The translations under genes and the position numbers were made by a program. The notes beneath the pieces were generated by a model that was given only the letters and a program-made list of their open reading frames with translations, was not told the DNA's origin and ran no database searches. Of a stretch of DNA of 64,000 nucleotides, positions 16,720-27,257 are shown in pieces (the stretch's first letter is position 1; every line of letters starts with the position of its first letter). The stretch is from JARRQJ01 sp963810615 (GTDB lineage: Bacteria; Pseudomonadota; Gammaproteobacteria; DRLM01), in NCBI GenBank assembly GCA_963810615.1, contig CAWEOA010000002.1, positions 682,001 through 746,000 on the forward strand. Reading direction: 5' to 3'.

Positions 16720-17166
16720 TTACTCCGTTGATGCCGTTTCCTGGTTGTGCAGGGCCGCTTCCAGAGTGTGCCAGGCCAGAGTGGCGCACTTGACCCGCGC
16801 CGGATAATCGCGCACGCCGGTAAGCACACTGAGCTTGCCCAGCTCAGGGCCTTCCGTGTCATTGCCGTCTTCCGTCACCACCGCATGGAACTTGCGAAAC
16901 AAGGCCTCGGCATCGGCCACCTTCATGCCCTTGAGCCGCTCGGTCATCAGCGAGGCGGAGGCGGTGGAGATGGCGCAACCCATGCCTTCGAAGCGCACAT
17001 CGGCGATAACATCGCCGTCTATCCTGAGATAGAGGCTGAGTTTGTCGCCGCACAAGGGATTATTGCCGTCGGCATGACGATTGGAGTCCTCCAGCTTGCC
17101 GAAGTTGCGCGGATGGCGGTTGTGATCGAAGATCACTTCTTGATAGAGCTCACGCAGGTCAGACAC
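16720..17166 (-). CDS. sufU: SUF scaffold or sulfur-transfer protein SufU
   Basis: A 148-residue IscU-like protein of the SufU subgroup. The three conserved Cys are at 39 (PLCGDK, with Asp41), 64 (GMGCAIS) and 127 (VKCATLAW), and the insert between the second and third Cys (about residues 95-115) is typical of SufU as against IscU. It accepts sulfur from SufS and, in some species, acts as a zinc-dependent transferase. Its start overlaps the sufS stop by eight bases. Confidence 0.95.
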   Translation of the reverse strand: MSDLRELYQEVIFDHNRHPRNFGKLEDSNRHADGNNPLCGDKLSLYLRIDGDVIADVRFEGMGCAISTASASLMTERLKGMKVADAEALFRKFHAVVTEDGNDTEGPELGKLSVLTGVRDYPARVKCATLAWHTLEAALHNQETASTE

Positions 17167-18418
17167 GGAACACCTCTTTCACCTTGATGACCGCTGCAAG
17201 CAAGCGGTCGATGTCATCGCGGGTATTGTATAAAGCCAGGGAGGCGCGCGCCGTGGCCGGCACGGCAAAGTGATCCATCACCGGCATGGCGCAATGATGG
17301 CCGGTACGGATGGCGACGCCCTCATGGTCGAGGATGGTGCCGATGTCGTGGGGATGCACCCCGTCCATCACGAAGGACAAGATACCGGCCTTGTGGCGGG
17401 CCGTACCGATGAGACGCACACCCGGGATTTCCAGCGCGCGGGCGGTAGCGTAGCGCAACAGTTCGTCTTCCCAGGCGGCGATGGCCTGCAACCCGATATT
17501 CGATACGTAATCGATGGCCGCTCCCAGACCGATGCCGCCGGCAATATGCGGTGTGCCGGCCTCGAACTTATAGGGCAGCGCGTTGTATTCGGTCTTGGTG
17601 AACGTGACGGAACGAATCATGTCACCGCCACCCTGATAGGGGGGCATCGTCTCCAACAATGCGGCCTTGCCATACAGCGCGCCGCTGCCGGTAGGCGCAT
17701 AGAGCTTGTGGCCGGAGAACACATAGAACTCGCAATCCAGGGCCTGCACATCCACCGCCACATGCGGCACCGCCTGGGCGCCGTCCAGCAGTACCGGCAC
17801 CCCCTGGGCATGGGCCGCCGCAATGATTTCCTCCACGGGATTAATCGTACCCAAGGCGTTGGACACATGAACCACTGCCACCAATTTAGTACGCACGCTC
17901 AACAAACGATGAAAATCATCGAGCAGCAGTTCACCTGTATCGTCGATGGGCACCACCTTCAACACCGCCCCGGTCTGCTCGCACACCATCTGCCACGGCA
18001 CGATATTGGAATGGTGTTCCATCTCGGTAATGAGGATCTCGTCGCCGGGCTTGAGGCGCGGCCGCGCATAACTTTGCGCCACCAGATTGATGGCCTCGGT
18101 GGCGCCGCGCACGAACACGATCTCGCGACGGTCGGCGGCGTTGAGGAATTGCTTAACCTTGTCGCGCCCCCCTTCATAAGCAGCGGTGGCGCGCTCGCTC
18201 AGGGTATGCACGCCACGATGGATGTTGGCGTTGTCCGCGCTGTAATAATGGTCCAGCGCAGCGATGACCTGGCTGGGCTTTTGACTGGTGGCGGCATTGT
18301 CCAGATAGACCAGGGGCTTGCCATGCACTTCTTGATGCAGGATGGGAAAATCGCGGCGAATACGCTCCACATCATCACTACTCAGGCTGGGCGATGTTGA
18401 TTGCAGTACGCTGCTCAT
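17159..18418 (-). CDS. sufS: Cysteine desulfurase SufS
   Basis: A PLP enzyme that removes sulfur from cysteine for Fe-S assembly. The 419 residues show LDNAATSQKP, EHHSNIVPW, the PLP lysine at 238 (SGHKLYAPTG) and the persulfide Cys376 in RTGHHCAMP, the group II pattern. It overlaps sufD by four bases and sufU by eight, so translation of the three is coupled. Confidence 0.97.
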   Translation of the reverse strand: MSSVLQSTSPSLSSDDVERIRRDFPILHQEVHGKPLVYLDNAATSQKPSQVIAALDHYYSADNANIHRGVHTLSERATAAYEGGRDKVKQFLNAADRREIVFVRGATEAINLVAQSYARPRLKPGDEILITEMEHHSNIVPWQMVCEQTGAVLKVVPIDDTGELLLDDFHRLLSVRTKLVAVVHVSNALGTINPVEEIIAAAHAQGVPVLLDGAQAVPHVAVDVQALDCEFYVFSGHKLYAPTGSGALYGKAALLETMPPYQGGGDMIRSVTFTKTEYNALPYKFEAGTPHIAGGIGLGAAIDYVSNIGLQAIAAWEDELLRYATARALEIPGVRLIGTARHKAGILSFVMDGVHPHDIGTILDHEGVAIRTGHHCAMPVMDHFAVPATARASLALYNTRDDIDRLLAAVIKVKEVFRV

Positions 18419-19758
18419 GGCCTATCCTCGCCCCATGCGCCCTGCGGTAAACGCCGCATCACCGCCTGGTCGAGGTGGCTGCGCAAGGCCGGCACCTTAA
18501 CCTGTTCGATGATCTCGCGCGCGAAGGCCAAGGTCAGCAAATTACGCGCAGCAGCTTCATCGATGCCGCGGGAACGCAGATAAAACACCGCGTCGGCATC
18601 CAGCTGTCCGACGGTGGCTCCATGGGAACACTTGACGTCATCGGCATATATCTCCAATTCCGGCTTGGTGTCCGCCTCGGCATCGTCGGACAGCAGCAGG
18701 TTCTTATTGGACTGGCGGGCGTCGGTCTTCTGCGCGTCGGGATGCACGACCACCTTGCCGTTGAACACACTGCGACCGTGACCGTCCAGGATACCTTTGT
18801 AAAATTCGTTGCTGGTGCCATGAGCTTGAAGATGATCGATACGGGTGTGAACATCCACATGCTGGCGACCGCCTGCCAGGTACAAGCCGTTCAGACTGCA
18901 GGAGGCGCCCGATGCCGCCAGGCGCACATCCACATCGTTGCGCACCAAAGCACTGCCCAGCGTAACGGTGTGGGTGTCAAAGCGGCTGTCACGTTCCTGA
19001 TGAACATGCACGCCGCTGATGTGGAAGGCCTTGGTGCTTTCCTCCTGCAGACGGTAATACTCGACGGCGGCATTCTTGCCCAGCGCAATTTCGCTGATGA
19101 CATTGCTGAAGTACACCGCATCATCAAGGGCGACATGACGTTCGACCAGCACAACATGGCTGTTCTCGTCCGCCTTCACCATCACCCGCGAATGACTGGC
19201 GCGTCCATCATGCGCCGCCGTGGTGATGAACACCGCATGGATAGGCTGCTCCACCACCACGCCACTAGCGAGAGACAGATAGACGCCGTCATCGGCAAAT
19301 GCGGTATTCAATGCGGCGAATGGGTGACGGTCCATATCAAGCACGCCACCCAGCAAACCTTCCAGTTCATCAGGGCGCTGACGCAAAACGTCATTGAGGC
19401 TGAGCACCTCCACCCCGCCGCCCAGCGCATCCGCTCGGGACAAGGCGGGGAAATAGCGGCCGTTGATAAACACCAGGCGCTGCGCGGCGCCTTCGACGCG
19501 CAGCAACTCCTCCATCCTCGCCATATCCACCGCGAATTCAGCGCCAGGACCACAGCTGAAGTTACGCTTTTCGATGGCGGCGGTTCGGGTATATTTCCAT
19601 TCCTCATCGCGCTGAGTCGGAAAGCCGCGCGCCAGGAAACTCGTAATGGCCTTACGGCGCAATTCCCGCAGCCACGGCGACGTGTGTCCCGCCAAACCGG
19701 CGGCGACCCGTTCGAATTCGGCGGCATAATGCTCTTTGGTTTGTATTACGGCGTTCAT
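18415..19758 (-). CDS. sufD: Fe-S cluster assembly protein SufD
   Basis: A 447-residue partner of SufB in the SufBC2D scaffold. The N-terminal helical part has the phrase RDEEWKYTRTA; the C-terminal right-handed beta-helix has DVKCSHGATVGQLDADAVFYLRSRGIDE with the conserved Cys and His of the SufB-SufD interface. Length is normal. A long open frame on the opposite strand covers this gene and is a shadow of its codon bias. Confidence 0.96.
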   Translation of the reverse strand: MNAVIQTKEHYAAEFERVAAGLAGHTSPWLRELRRKAITSFLARGFPTQRDEEWKYTRTAAIEKRNFSCGPGAEFAVDMARMEELLRVEGAAQRLVFINGRYFPALSRADALGGGVEVLSLNDVLRQRPDELEGLLGGVLDMDRHPFAALNTAFADDGVYLSLASGVVVEQPIHAVFITTAAHDGRASHSRVMVKADENSHVVLVERHVALDDAVYFSNVISEIALGKNAAVEYYRLQEESTKAFHISGVHVHQERDSRFDTHTVTLGSALVRNDVDVRLAASGASCSLNGLYLAGGRQHVDVHTRIDHLQAHGTSNEFYKGILDGHGRSVFNGKVVVHPDAQKTDARQSNKNLLLSDDAEADTKPELEIYADDVKCSHGATVGQLDADAVFYLRSRGIDEAAARNLLTLAFAREIIEQVKVPALRSHLDQAVMRRLPQGAWGEDRP

Positions 19759-19789
19759 ATCACGGCGATCCCCATCGTTGGTTGCCAGC

Positions 19790-20545
<756 letters not shown>

Positions 20546-20564
20546 GTCACTCGTCTTCTCTATC

Positions 20565-20640
20565 AAAGCTGTCAGCCATCAGCTGTCAGCATTCAGTAAA
20601 AATATATACAAGCAGCAATTAGCCGATAGCTAACGGCTGA
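20565..20640. repeat. AGCTG/CAGC-rich intergenic repeat in the suf operon
   Basis: The sufB-sufC gap holds repeated, partly inverted words: GCTGTCAGCCATCAGCTG, TCAGCATTCAG, GCCGATAGCTAACGGCTGA. A related block lies at 16117-16160 between sufT and the Rieske gene (GAGCACTCAGC, AGCTGATGGCTGACGGC). They look like one dispersed intergenic family that can fold in RNA. Confidence 0.5.
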
Positions 20641-20650
20641 TTGCTATTAA

Positions 20651-22093
20651 TCACCCTACGCTGCCTTCCAGACTCACGCCCAACAGATTCTGGGCCTCCA
20701 CGGCGAACTCCATGGGCAGCTCCTTGATCACCTCTTTACAGAAACCGTTGACGATCATGGACACCGCATCCTCAGCGCTCAGCCCGCGCTGCCTGCAATA
20801 GAACAATTGATCCTCGCTGATCTTGGATGTTGTGGCTTCGTGTTCCACCTGGGCGGTGTGATTTTTGGCCTCGATATAGGGAAAGGTATGGGCGCCGCAC
20901 TTATCGCCCAGCAACAACGAGTCGCACTGGGTATAGTTGCGCGCGCCCTCGGCGCTTTTCAGGATCTTCACCAGGCCGCGGTAGGCGTTCTGTCCGTGAC
21001 CGGCGGAGATGCCCTTGGACACGATGGTGCTACGGGTGTTCTTGCCGATATGGATCATCTTGGTGCCGGTGTCGGCCTGTTGATAGTTATTGGTCAAGGC
21101 CACCGAATAAAACTCGCCTACCGAATTGTCGCCTTCCAGGACACAGCTGGGGTATTTCCAGGTGATGGCGGAACCGGTCTCCACCTGGGTCCAGGCGATC
21201 TTGGAATTGTCGCCGCGGCAATGGCCGCGCTTGGTGACGAAGTTATAGATACCGCCTTTGCCCTCGGCGTCACCGGGATACCAGTTCTGCACCGTGGAAT
21301 ACTTGATCTCGGCATTCTTGAGGGCTACCAGCTCTACCACTGCGGCATGCAACTGGTTCTCGTCGCGCATCGGCGCGGTGCAGCCTTCCAGATAACTCAC
21401 ATGGGCGCCTTCGTCGGCGATGATTAGAGTCCGTTCGAACTGGCCGGTGCTGGCGGCATTGATGCGGAAATAGGTGGACAATTCCATAGGGCAGCGCACA
21501 CCCTTGGGTATGTAGACAAAGGAACCGTCGCTGAACACTGCGGAATTGAGCGCTGCATAAAAATTGTCGCCGGGCGGCACCACCGTGCCCAGGTATTGCT
21601 GGATCAGCTCCGGATACTTGTGCACCGCCTCGGAAAAGGGACAGAAGATCACACCCTTTTCGCCGAGTTTTTCTTTGAAGGTGGTGGCCACCGACACACT
21701 ATCGAACACCGCATCCACCGCCACCCCGGCGAGGCGCGCCCGCTCGTGGAGCGGAACGCCCAGCTTTTCGTAGGTACGCAGCAATTCGGGATCGACCTCG
21801 TCCAGACTCTTGGGACCGTCCTTCTTCTTCGGCGCCGAGAAATAGCTGATGGCCTGATAATCGATGGGCGGATAGTGGACATGGGCCCAGGCCGGGTGGG
21901 TCATGGACTGCCAATGGCGAAAGGCCTTGAGACGCCACTCCAGCATGAACTCCGGCTCGTTCTTCTTCGCCGAAATCGCGCGCACCACATCTTCATCCAG
22001 GCCGGGCGGCAGGGTGTCGGACTCGATGTCGGTAAAGAAGCCGTGTTTGTATTCCCGGCTTACCAGGTCGTCGATGGGCTGGGTCTTAGCCAT
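20651..22093 (-). CDS. sufB: Fe-S cluster assembly protein SufB
   Basis: A 480-residue scaffold subunit on which the cluster forms. Family phrases include VPPGDNFYAALNSAVFSDGSFVYIPKGVRCPMELSTYFRIN, GRGHC-type core (RGHCRGDNSKIAWTQVETGSAITWKYPS) and AQVEHEATTSKISEDQLFYCRQRGL with the cysteine near the C-terminal core. It is the first structural gene, 18 bases after the regulator. Confidence 0.97.
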   Translation of the reverse strand: MAKTQPIDDLVSREYKHGFFTDIESDTLPPGLDEDVVRAISAKKNEPEFMLEWRLKAFRHWQSMTHPAWAHVHYPPIDYQAISYFSAPKKKDGPKSLDEVDPELLRTYEKLGVPLHERARLAGVAVDAVFDSVSVATTFKEKLGEKGVIFCPFSEAVHKYPELIQQYLGTVVPPGDNFYAALNSAVFSDGSFVYIPKGVRCPMELSTYFRINAASTGQFERTLIIADEGAHVSYLEGCTAPMRDENQLHAAVVELVALKNAEIKYSTVQNWYPGDAEGKGGIYNFVTKRGHCRGDNSKIAWTQVETGSAITWKYPSCVLEGDNSVGEFYSVALTNNYQQADTGTKMIHIGKNTRSTIVSKGISAGHGQNAYRGLVKILKSAEGARNYTQCDSLLLGDKCGAHTFPYIEAKNHTAQVEHEATTSKISEDQLFYCRQRGLSAEDAVSMIVNGFCKEVIKELPMEFAVEAQNLLGVSLEGSVG

Positions 22094-22111
22094 AAACTTT
22101 AACTCCGATTC

Positions 22112-22570
22112 TCAAATACCTTCGGCGCGGGACAGCGTATCCGGCTCGGTGAAGCGCAAGGGCTGCGCCATGGGGCGCGCCAAATCCGCCAGTGTTACCC
22201 GCTCCAGTGCCTCGCGTACCGCCTTGTTGATGAGCTGCCAATTGCCGCGCACCGAACACTGTGTCTCCTGGCCGCATAGCCCCACGGAGTCACTACACTC
22301 GGTCAACGCAATAGGCCCTTCGATAGCCGATATGATTTGCGCCACCGAAATCTCCTCGGGTGCGGCGGCGAGGCTGTAACCGCCCTTGGCGCCGCGATGG
22401 GATACCAATAAACCATGCTGTACCAAGGCCTTCAACACCTTGCTCACCGTGGGCAGCGCCAAGCCCAACTCGGCGGCGAGCTCATTGGCGCTGTGCAGAC
22501 GCTGCGGCTGCCGGGCGAACGAGGTCATTACCACCGTCCCGTAATCAGTCAATTTTCCTACTCGCAGCAT
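22112..22570 (-). CDS. Rrf2-family regulator of the SUF operon
   Basis: A 152-residue Rrf2/IscR-like repressor. The winged helix is at residues 1-80 (LTDYGTVVMTSFA; LALPTVSKVLKALVQHGLL; GAKGGYSLA). Three Cys at 92, 99 and 105 (ECSDSVGLCGQETQC) match the Fe-S ligands of IscR. Such regulators sense cluster status and control their own operon. Just upstream, AGTCCAGTAT at about 22590-22600 (minus strand) resembles half of an IscR type 1 site next to a possible -35 TTGACG, so autoregulation is plausible. This is the SUF-type regulator described in Xanthomonas-like operons. Confidence 0.92.
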   Translation of the reverse strand: MLRVGKLTDYGTVVMTSFARQPQRLHSANELAAELGLALPTVSKVLKALVQHGLLVSHRGAKGGYSLAAAPEEISVAQIISAIEGPIALTECSDSVGLCGQETQCSVRGNWQLINKAVREALERVTLADLARPMAQPLRFTEPDTLSRAEGI

Positions 22571-22736
22571 GAGCGGCCACCCGTCAAATCATACTGGACT
22601 ATTTTGGTACTAATTAAATCTGGCGTCAACTCCCTATTTGTTTGAGGAAATCTTTACCGTTGGCGGAAATCCGCAGATTGCAGCCGCAGAGAAAGCGGGT
22701 TAACTTAGCAGCAAGATGCCCGCAGCAACGACCATC

Positions 22737-23573
22737 ATGAACGCCAAACCCCTGACCGGCCGTACTATTGCTATCCCCGAGAGCCGGGAACTCGACCTCT
22801 TCGCGCAAATATTGGAAACCCGGGGCGCGATCACGGTGCGCTGCCCGCTGGTAAGCATCCTTGATGCGCCCGACCAGGAACCCATCATCGCCTGGCTTCG
22901 GCAGCTCGCCGCAGGCCACTTCGACGATCTGATATTGCTCACCGGGGAGGGCCTGAGACGCTTGCTCGGCACCGCGGAACGCGCCGGCATCCAAGAGGCG
23001 GTCATCGCGGCCCTGAGTAACACGAGGAAGATCACCCGCGGCCCGAAGCCGGCACGCGCCTTGCGCGACATTGGCTTGCGCCATGACCTGGCGGCGGAAC
23101 AACCCACCACCGAGGGCGTCATCGCCGCCTTGGCCAAGCTGGACCTCACAGGGCGCAAGCTCGGCGTGCAACTCTACGGCTCGGAACCCAATCTCCCGCT
23201 CATCGCATTCATCCGCGAATCCGGCGCGACGGCGTTTCCGGTGGCGCCTTATGTCTATGCGAACCAGGCCGACGACCGCAAGGTCGTTTCCCTCATCAAA
23301 CAGCTGACGGCGGGTGAGATCGACGTCATCGCCTTCACCAGCGCTCAACAAGTCACCCGACTGTATAACGTCGCTGTAGCCAACCACCTCGAAGAATCTC
23401 TCAATAATGCCTGGTCGCTCACCAAAGTCGCCGCCGTAGGCCCTATCGTTGCCGAGGCTTTGCATAGCCACGGCGTGCGTATCGACATGATTCCCGAAGA
23501 GAGCTTCTTCATGAAACCCTTGGTCAATTCCATCGTTGCGGGACTGGGCGCGCCGGCGGCCGGCGATAGCTAA
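22737..23573 (+). CDS. Uroporphyrinogen-III synthase family protein (HemD-like)
   Basis: A protein of about 278 residues with the two-lobe pattern of HemD: GRTIAIPESRELDLFAQILETRGA at the start, FDDLILLTGEGLRRLL, KLGVQLYGSEPN in the linker, IDVIAFTSAQQVTRL and VAAVGPIVAEALHSHGV. HemD closes the tetrapyrrole ring with inversion of ring D. No other early haem gene is adjacent, so this may be an accessory member and not the housekeeping HemD. Start is unclear: ATG 22737 or ATG 22716, neither with a strong ribosome site. It is divergent from the SUF regulator. Confidence 0.85.
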   Translation: MNAKPLTGRTIAIPESRELDLFAQILETRGAITVRCPLVSILDAPDQEPIIAWLRQLAAGHFDDLILLTGEGLRRLLGTAERAGIQEAVIAALSNTRKITRGPKPARALRDIGLRHDLAAEQPTTEGVIAALAKLDLTGRKLGVQLYGSEPNLPLIAFIRESGATAFPVAPYVYANQADDRKVVSLIKQLTAGEIDVIAFTSAQQVTRLYNVAVANHLEESLNNAWSLTKVAAVGPIVAEALHSHGVRIDMIPEESFFMKPLVNSIVAGLGAPAAGDS

Positions 23574-23704
23574 ACCTCCCGCAAGGAATGCACCTCAGTT
23601 GCCGAGTAGCGTGGGAATTATCGAGATGGATGGTGTCGCGCGGATACTACGGCTGATCTCAAGCCGCCCCGCTTCTAAGAAAAAGGGCGGACGGAAAGCC
23701 GCGG

Positions 23705-24556
23705 TCAGTTGAACAGGCTTCTTAGTTCCTGCAATTCCTCGCGCACTTCCTCGATGGTTTTGATGGTTTCTTCCGGGGTGAGCCCTAATTTGGCGAAGGC
23801 GGGGATCTCCGACCAGTCCATTTGGGTGAGGTGATGTTGTGTCCCCAGATAGCTGTGCAGGTTGGCGACGATTACCACATCCACGTAGGTCACCTCAGCC
23901 CCCTCGCTACGCCACAAATCCTCGTGTTGAGAGGTCACCGCCACCAACTCCGGCGAAAAATTCCATTCATCCAGGATAAACGGACCGATGATGGTATGGA
24001 GATGTTTGATCACTTCGTCCAGGGCCTCGGGATCGTTGGCCAACAGCGGATAGGCCTCGGCCCGACGCAGGATAGGCAAGACGCCGATGTCATGAATCAA
24101 CCCCCCCAGCAAGGCCTGATCCGGCTGTAGCTGGGTAAAGCGCCGAGCCAGCACATAGCTCAAGGTTGCGACTTTGGCGCTGTGCGACCATAAGGTTTTC
24201 AGCCGCTGCTTGGTCAGTTGGGTACCCTTGGCTTGGTAGAGCTGCTGCATCACCAGGGCGGTGACCAGATTGCGAACTTGCTCGTTACCCAGGCGGGTCA
24301 CCGCTGTTTGGATGTTATCGATCTTTTCCTGACCACGATATAAGGGGCTATTTACCACCTTCAAGAGACGCGTGGTCAGCGCCGGATCGACCCCGATTAA
24401 ACGCGCAATCTGACGGTCGGTAGAGTTCGGGTCACTGACCAGCTTACGTACCTGCACGGCCACTTCCGGCAGCGTAGGCAAAACGACCCGATTGCGGTTC
24501 AGGTCTTCGAGGAAACTGGCAAGAAACTGTTTTTCAACTTTCACGTGTGCCACCAC
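23705..24556 (-). CDS. HDOD domain protein
   Basis: A 283-residue protein that is almost wholly an HDOD domain. Typical phrases are LPTLPEVAVQVRKLVSDPNS, IGVDPALTTRLLKVVNSPLY, TAVTRLGNEQVRNLV, and the degenerate HD region ALLGGLIHDIGVLPIL, with LVAVTSQHEDLW later. HDOD proteins are usually regulatory partners of signalling pathways (motility, c-di-GMP, stress), not hydrolases. The start is GTG 24556; other GTGs are close by. It is convergent with the HemD-like gene, and a weak hairpin (CCGCCC…GGGCGG, about 23664-23691) lies between them. Confidence 0.9.
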   Translation of the reverse strand: MVAHVKVEKQFLASFLEDLNRNRVVLPTLPEVAVQVRKLVSDPNSTDRQIARLIGVDPALTTRLLKVVNSPLYRGQEKIDNIQTAVTRLGNEQVRNLVTALVMQQLYQAKGTQLTKQRLKTLWSHSAKVATLSYVLARRFTQLQPDQALLGGLIHDIGVLPILRRAEAYPLLANDPEALDEVIKHLHTIIGPFILDEWNFSPELVAVTSQHEDLWRSEGAEVTYVDVVIVANLHSYLGTQHHLTQMDWSEIPAFAKLGLTPEETIKTIEEVREELQELRSLFN

Positions 24557-24612
24557 CGATCATAAATTCACACCATTGTATCGACAGCCGTTCACCTTCC
24601 TGGAGGTCCGGG

Positions 24613-26028
24613 TCAACGATGCAAGGCCCGCCCGCCCACCGCCAATGCGGCTTCGTGGATTGCCTCCGATAAGGTGGGATGGGCATGTACGGTGCGGGCG
24701 ATGTCCTCCGCCGCGCCGCCGAACTCCATGGCGGTCACCAGCGCACCAATCAATTCAGAGGCATAGGGACCGACAATATGCGCACCCAGGATTCTATCGC
24801 TCTTGCTGTCGCTCAATATTTTCACCAATCCTACGGCATCACCCATGGCATGGGCTCGACCGTTGCCGCTAAAGGGAAAAACGCCGGCGCGAAAATCCGT
24901 ATTACTGGCTTGCAGCTGCTGGCTGGTCTTGCCTACCCAGGCGATCTCCGGCCAGGTATAGATCACCCAGGGGATGGTCCCATAGCTCACCTGACTGGCC
25001 TGCCCGGCAATGCGTTCCGCCACCGCCACACCCTCCTCCGACGCCTTGTGGGCCAGCATAGGACCACGCACTACGTCGCCGACGGCATAGACTCCCGGGA
25101 GATTGGTGCGACAAAACTCATCAACGACGATATAACCGTGTTCATCCACGGACAAGCCCACGCCTTCGGCATTAAGACCTTGAGTGCAGGGACGGCGTCC
25201 CGTCGCCACCAATACCCGATCCACCTTCAGATTCTGCTCGCCCTGCGCATCCCGATAATGCACCGTGACGTGTTTCTTGTTGACCATGACCTTGGCGAGT
25301 TTGGCGCCGGGGCGGATATCCAGACCTTGGGCGGCGAGTTGGCGCTGGGCCTCCTTAGCCAGATCCTCTTCCACCTTGGCAAGCAGGCTTGTGCCACGGT
25401 TCAGAATCGTGACCTCCGCACCTAAACGCCGCCACACGCTGCCCAATTCCAAGGCGATGACGCCGCCGCCGATCACCGCCAGACGCTTCGGCACCTCCGT
25501 GAACGCCAAGGCCCCGCTGGAATCGACGATACGCTCTCCGTCCAAGGGCGCCTCCGCCAAGAACGCCGGCGTAGAACCGGTAGCCACGATGATATGCTTG
25601 CTCTCCACCACTCGCTTGTCGCCGGAGTGAGACTGGATCTCCACCTGATTCTTTGCCAGCAGACGACCACGCCCCTGCAGCCAAGTGATCTTATGCTTGA
25701 GGAACAGCGCTTCGATGCCGCCGGTGAGCGTGCGCACCACTTTAGTCTTACGCGCCTGCATGGCGGGGATATCGAGTTGCACACCCTTGACGGTGATGCC
25801 GTGGTTAGGCAGTCCGTGCTGTAACTGATGATAGTAATGGGAAGAATCCAGCAGGGCCTTGGACGGAATGCAACCCACATTGAGACAGGTACCGCCTAAT
25901 GCCGGCTTACCCTCCTCGGTCCGCCAGTCATCCACGCAGGCGGTGTGCAGCCCCAATTGTGCACAGCGAATGGCGGCCACATAGCCCCCCGGCCCGCCGC
26001 CGATCACCACCACATCATATCTGTCCAT
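24613..26028 (-). CDS. lpdA: Dihydrolipoyl dehydrogenase (E3)
   Basis: The FAD enzyme that reoxidises lipoamide for 2-oxoacid dehydrogenase complexes. The 471 residues show VVVIGGGPGGYVAAIR, the redox pair Cys48 and Cys53 (GGTCLNVGCIPS), an NAD-binding GGGVIALELGSVW and the C-terminal catalytic motif HAHPTLSEAI. It lies nine bases after sucB, so it is very likely the E3 of this 2-oxoglutarate dehydrogenase. Confidence 0.97.
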   Translation of the reverse strand: MDRYDVVVIGGGPGGYVAAIRCAQLGLHTACVDDWRTEEGKPALGGTCLNVGCIPSKALLDSSHYYHQLQHGLPNHGITVKGVQLDIPAMQARKTKVVRTLTGGIEALFLKHKITWLQGRGRLLAKNQVEIQSHSGDKRVVESKHIIVATGSTPAFLAEAPLDGERIVDSSGALAFTEVPKRLAVIGGGVIALELGSVWRRLGAEVTILNRGTSLLAKVEEDLAKEAQRQLAAQGLDIRPGAKLAKVMVNKKHVTVHYRDAQGEQNLKVDRVLVATGRRPCTQGLNAEGVGLSVDEHGYIVVDEFCRTNLPGVYAVGDVVRGPMLAHKASEEGVAVAERIAGQASQVSYGTIPWVIYTWPEIAWVGKTSQQLQASNTDFRAGVFPFSGNGRAHAMGDAVGLVKILSDSKSDRILGAHIVGPYASELIGALVTAMEFGGAAEDIARTVHAHPTLSEAIHEAALAVGGRALHR

Positions 26029-26037
26029 GGCCAGTCC

Positions 26038-27240
26038 CTATACCTGCAGCAATAAGCGCGCCGGATCCTCCAGCATGTCCTTGATCGTCACCAAAAACCG
26101 TACCGCATCATGCCCGTCGACCAAACGGTGGTCATAAGAAAGGGCGAGATACATCATGGGTCGCGCCACGATGACGCCGTCTTCCACCACTGGCCGTTCG
26201 GCGATTTTATGCATGCCGAGAATGGCGCTTTGCGGAGGATTGAGGATAGGCGTCGACAACAATGAACCGAACACCCCGCCATTGGTGATGGAGAAGGTCC
26301 CCCCGGTAAGCTCCTCCATGGTGAGCTTACCGTCGCGGGCGCGGCCGGCATAATCGCTGACCGCCTGCTCCAGCTCGGCGAAAGTCTGGACATCGGCATC
26401 GCGAAGTATGGGCACGACCAGACCCCGCGGGGTGCTCACCGCGACGCCGACATCGAAATAATTGTGATAGATGATATCGCCGCCGTCTATGGAGGCATTG
26501 ACCACCGGAAATTGTTTCAAGGCTTCCACGGTAGCCTTGATGAAGAACGACATGAAACCCAGCTTGATGCCGTACTTCTTCTGAAAGTGTTCCTGGTAAC
26601 GACCGCGCATCTGCATCAGCGGCTGCATGTTCACCTCGTTGAAGGTGGTCAACATGGCGGCGGAATGCTGCGCCTCCACCAGGCGTTCGGCGATACGACT
26701 GCGCAGGCGCGTCATGGCGACGCGATTGTCTCTCCGATTATCGTTGTCCAACTGCACTGTCACACAGCCTTCCTCACCTGGCTCCGGCTGCTGCTCCAAG
26801 TGACGCAAGACATCGCCTTTAGTGAGGCGACCGCCCTTGCCTGTACCGGAAATCTGCTGGGGATCCACCTGATGTTCCGCCACCAGCTTACGCACCGCCG
26901 GACTGAGTTCGGCGGGCGCCGCAGTAGTTGCAGCGGCGGGTTTCGCCGCGGTCAACGCCGCGGCTTGCACAGTGCTATTACTCTGTTCCGCAACCGCCAC
27001 TCCCGAGGTATCTATCACCGCAACGACTTCACCGCTCTTGACCGTGGTTCCATCCGGATGCTTGATATCGGTAAGTACGCCGTCCTGCGGCGCCGGGATT
27101 TCAAGCACGACCTTATCCGTCTCCAGATCCACCAGATTCTCATCGCGGCGCACCGCGGCACCGGACCGTTTATGCCACTTGGACAATGTCCCGTCCGCGA
27201 CGGATTCGGGCAACACCGGCACTTTCACCTCAATCAACAT
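26038..27240 (-). CDS. sucB: Dihydrolipoyl succinyltransferase (E2 of 2-oxoglutarate dehydrogenase)
   Basis: A 400-residue E2. Residues 1-75 are a lipoyl domain with Lys43 (ETDKVVLE). An Ala-rich linker leads to the E3-binding domain (SPAVRKLVAEHQVDPQQISGTGKGGRLTKGDVL), and the catalytic domain ends with DHRLVDGHDAVRF, the acyltransferase His-Asp motif. One lipoyl domain and this linker are typical of SucB as against AceF. It is between sucA and lpdA. Confidence 0.97.
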   Translation of the reverse strand: MLIEVKVPVLPESVADGTLSKWHKRSGAAVRRDENLVDLETDKVVLEIPAPQDGVLTDIKHPDGTTVKSGEVVAVIDTSGVAVAEQSNSTVQAAALTAAKPAAATTAAPAELSPAVRKLVAEHQVDPQQISGTGKGGRLTKGDVLRHLEQQPEPGEEGCVTVQLDNDNRRDNRVAMTRLRSRIAERLVEAQHSAAMLTTFNEVNMQPLMQMRGRYQEHFQKKYGIKLGFMSFFIKATVEALKQFPVVNASIDGGDIIYHNYFDVGVAVSTPRGLVVPILRDADVQTFAELEQAVSDYAGRARDGKLTMEELTGGTFSITNGGVFGSLLSTPILNPPQSAILGMHKIAERPVVEDGVIVARPMMYLALSYDHRLVDGHDAVRFLVTIKDMLEDPARLLLQV

Positions 27241-27257
27241 AATCAGCTCCCTGCTCT

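Noticed and set aside
22626..23471. A 281-codon minus-strand frame over the HemD-like gene
   Set aside because: The plus-strand frame has the HemD pattern; the antisense product has no recognisable structure.
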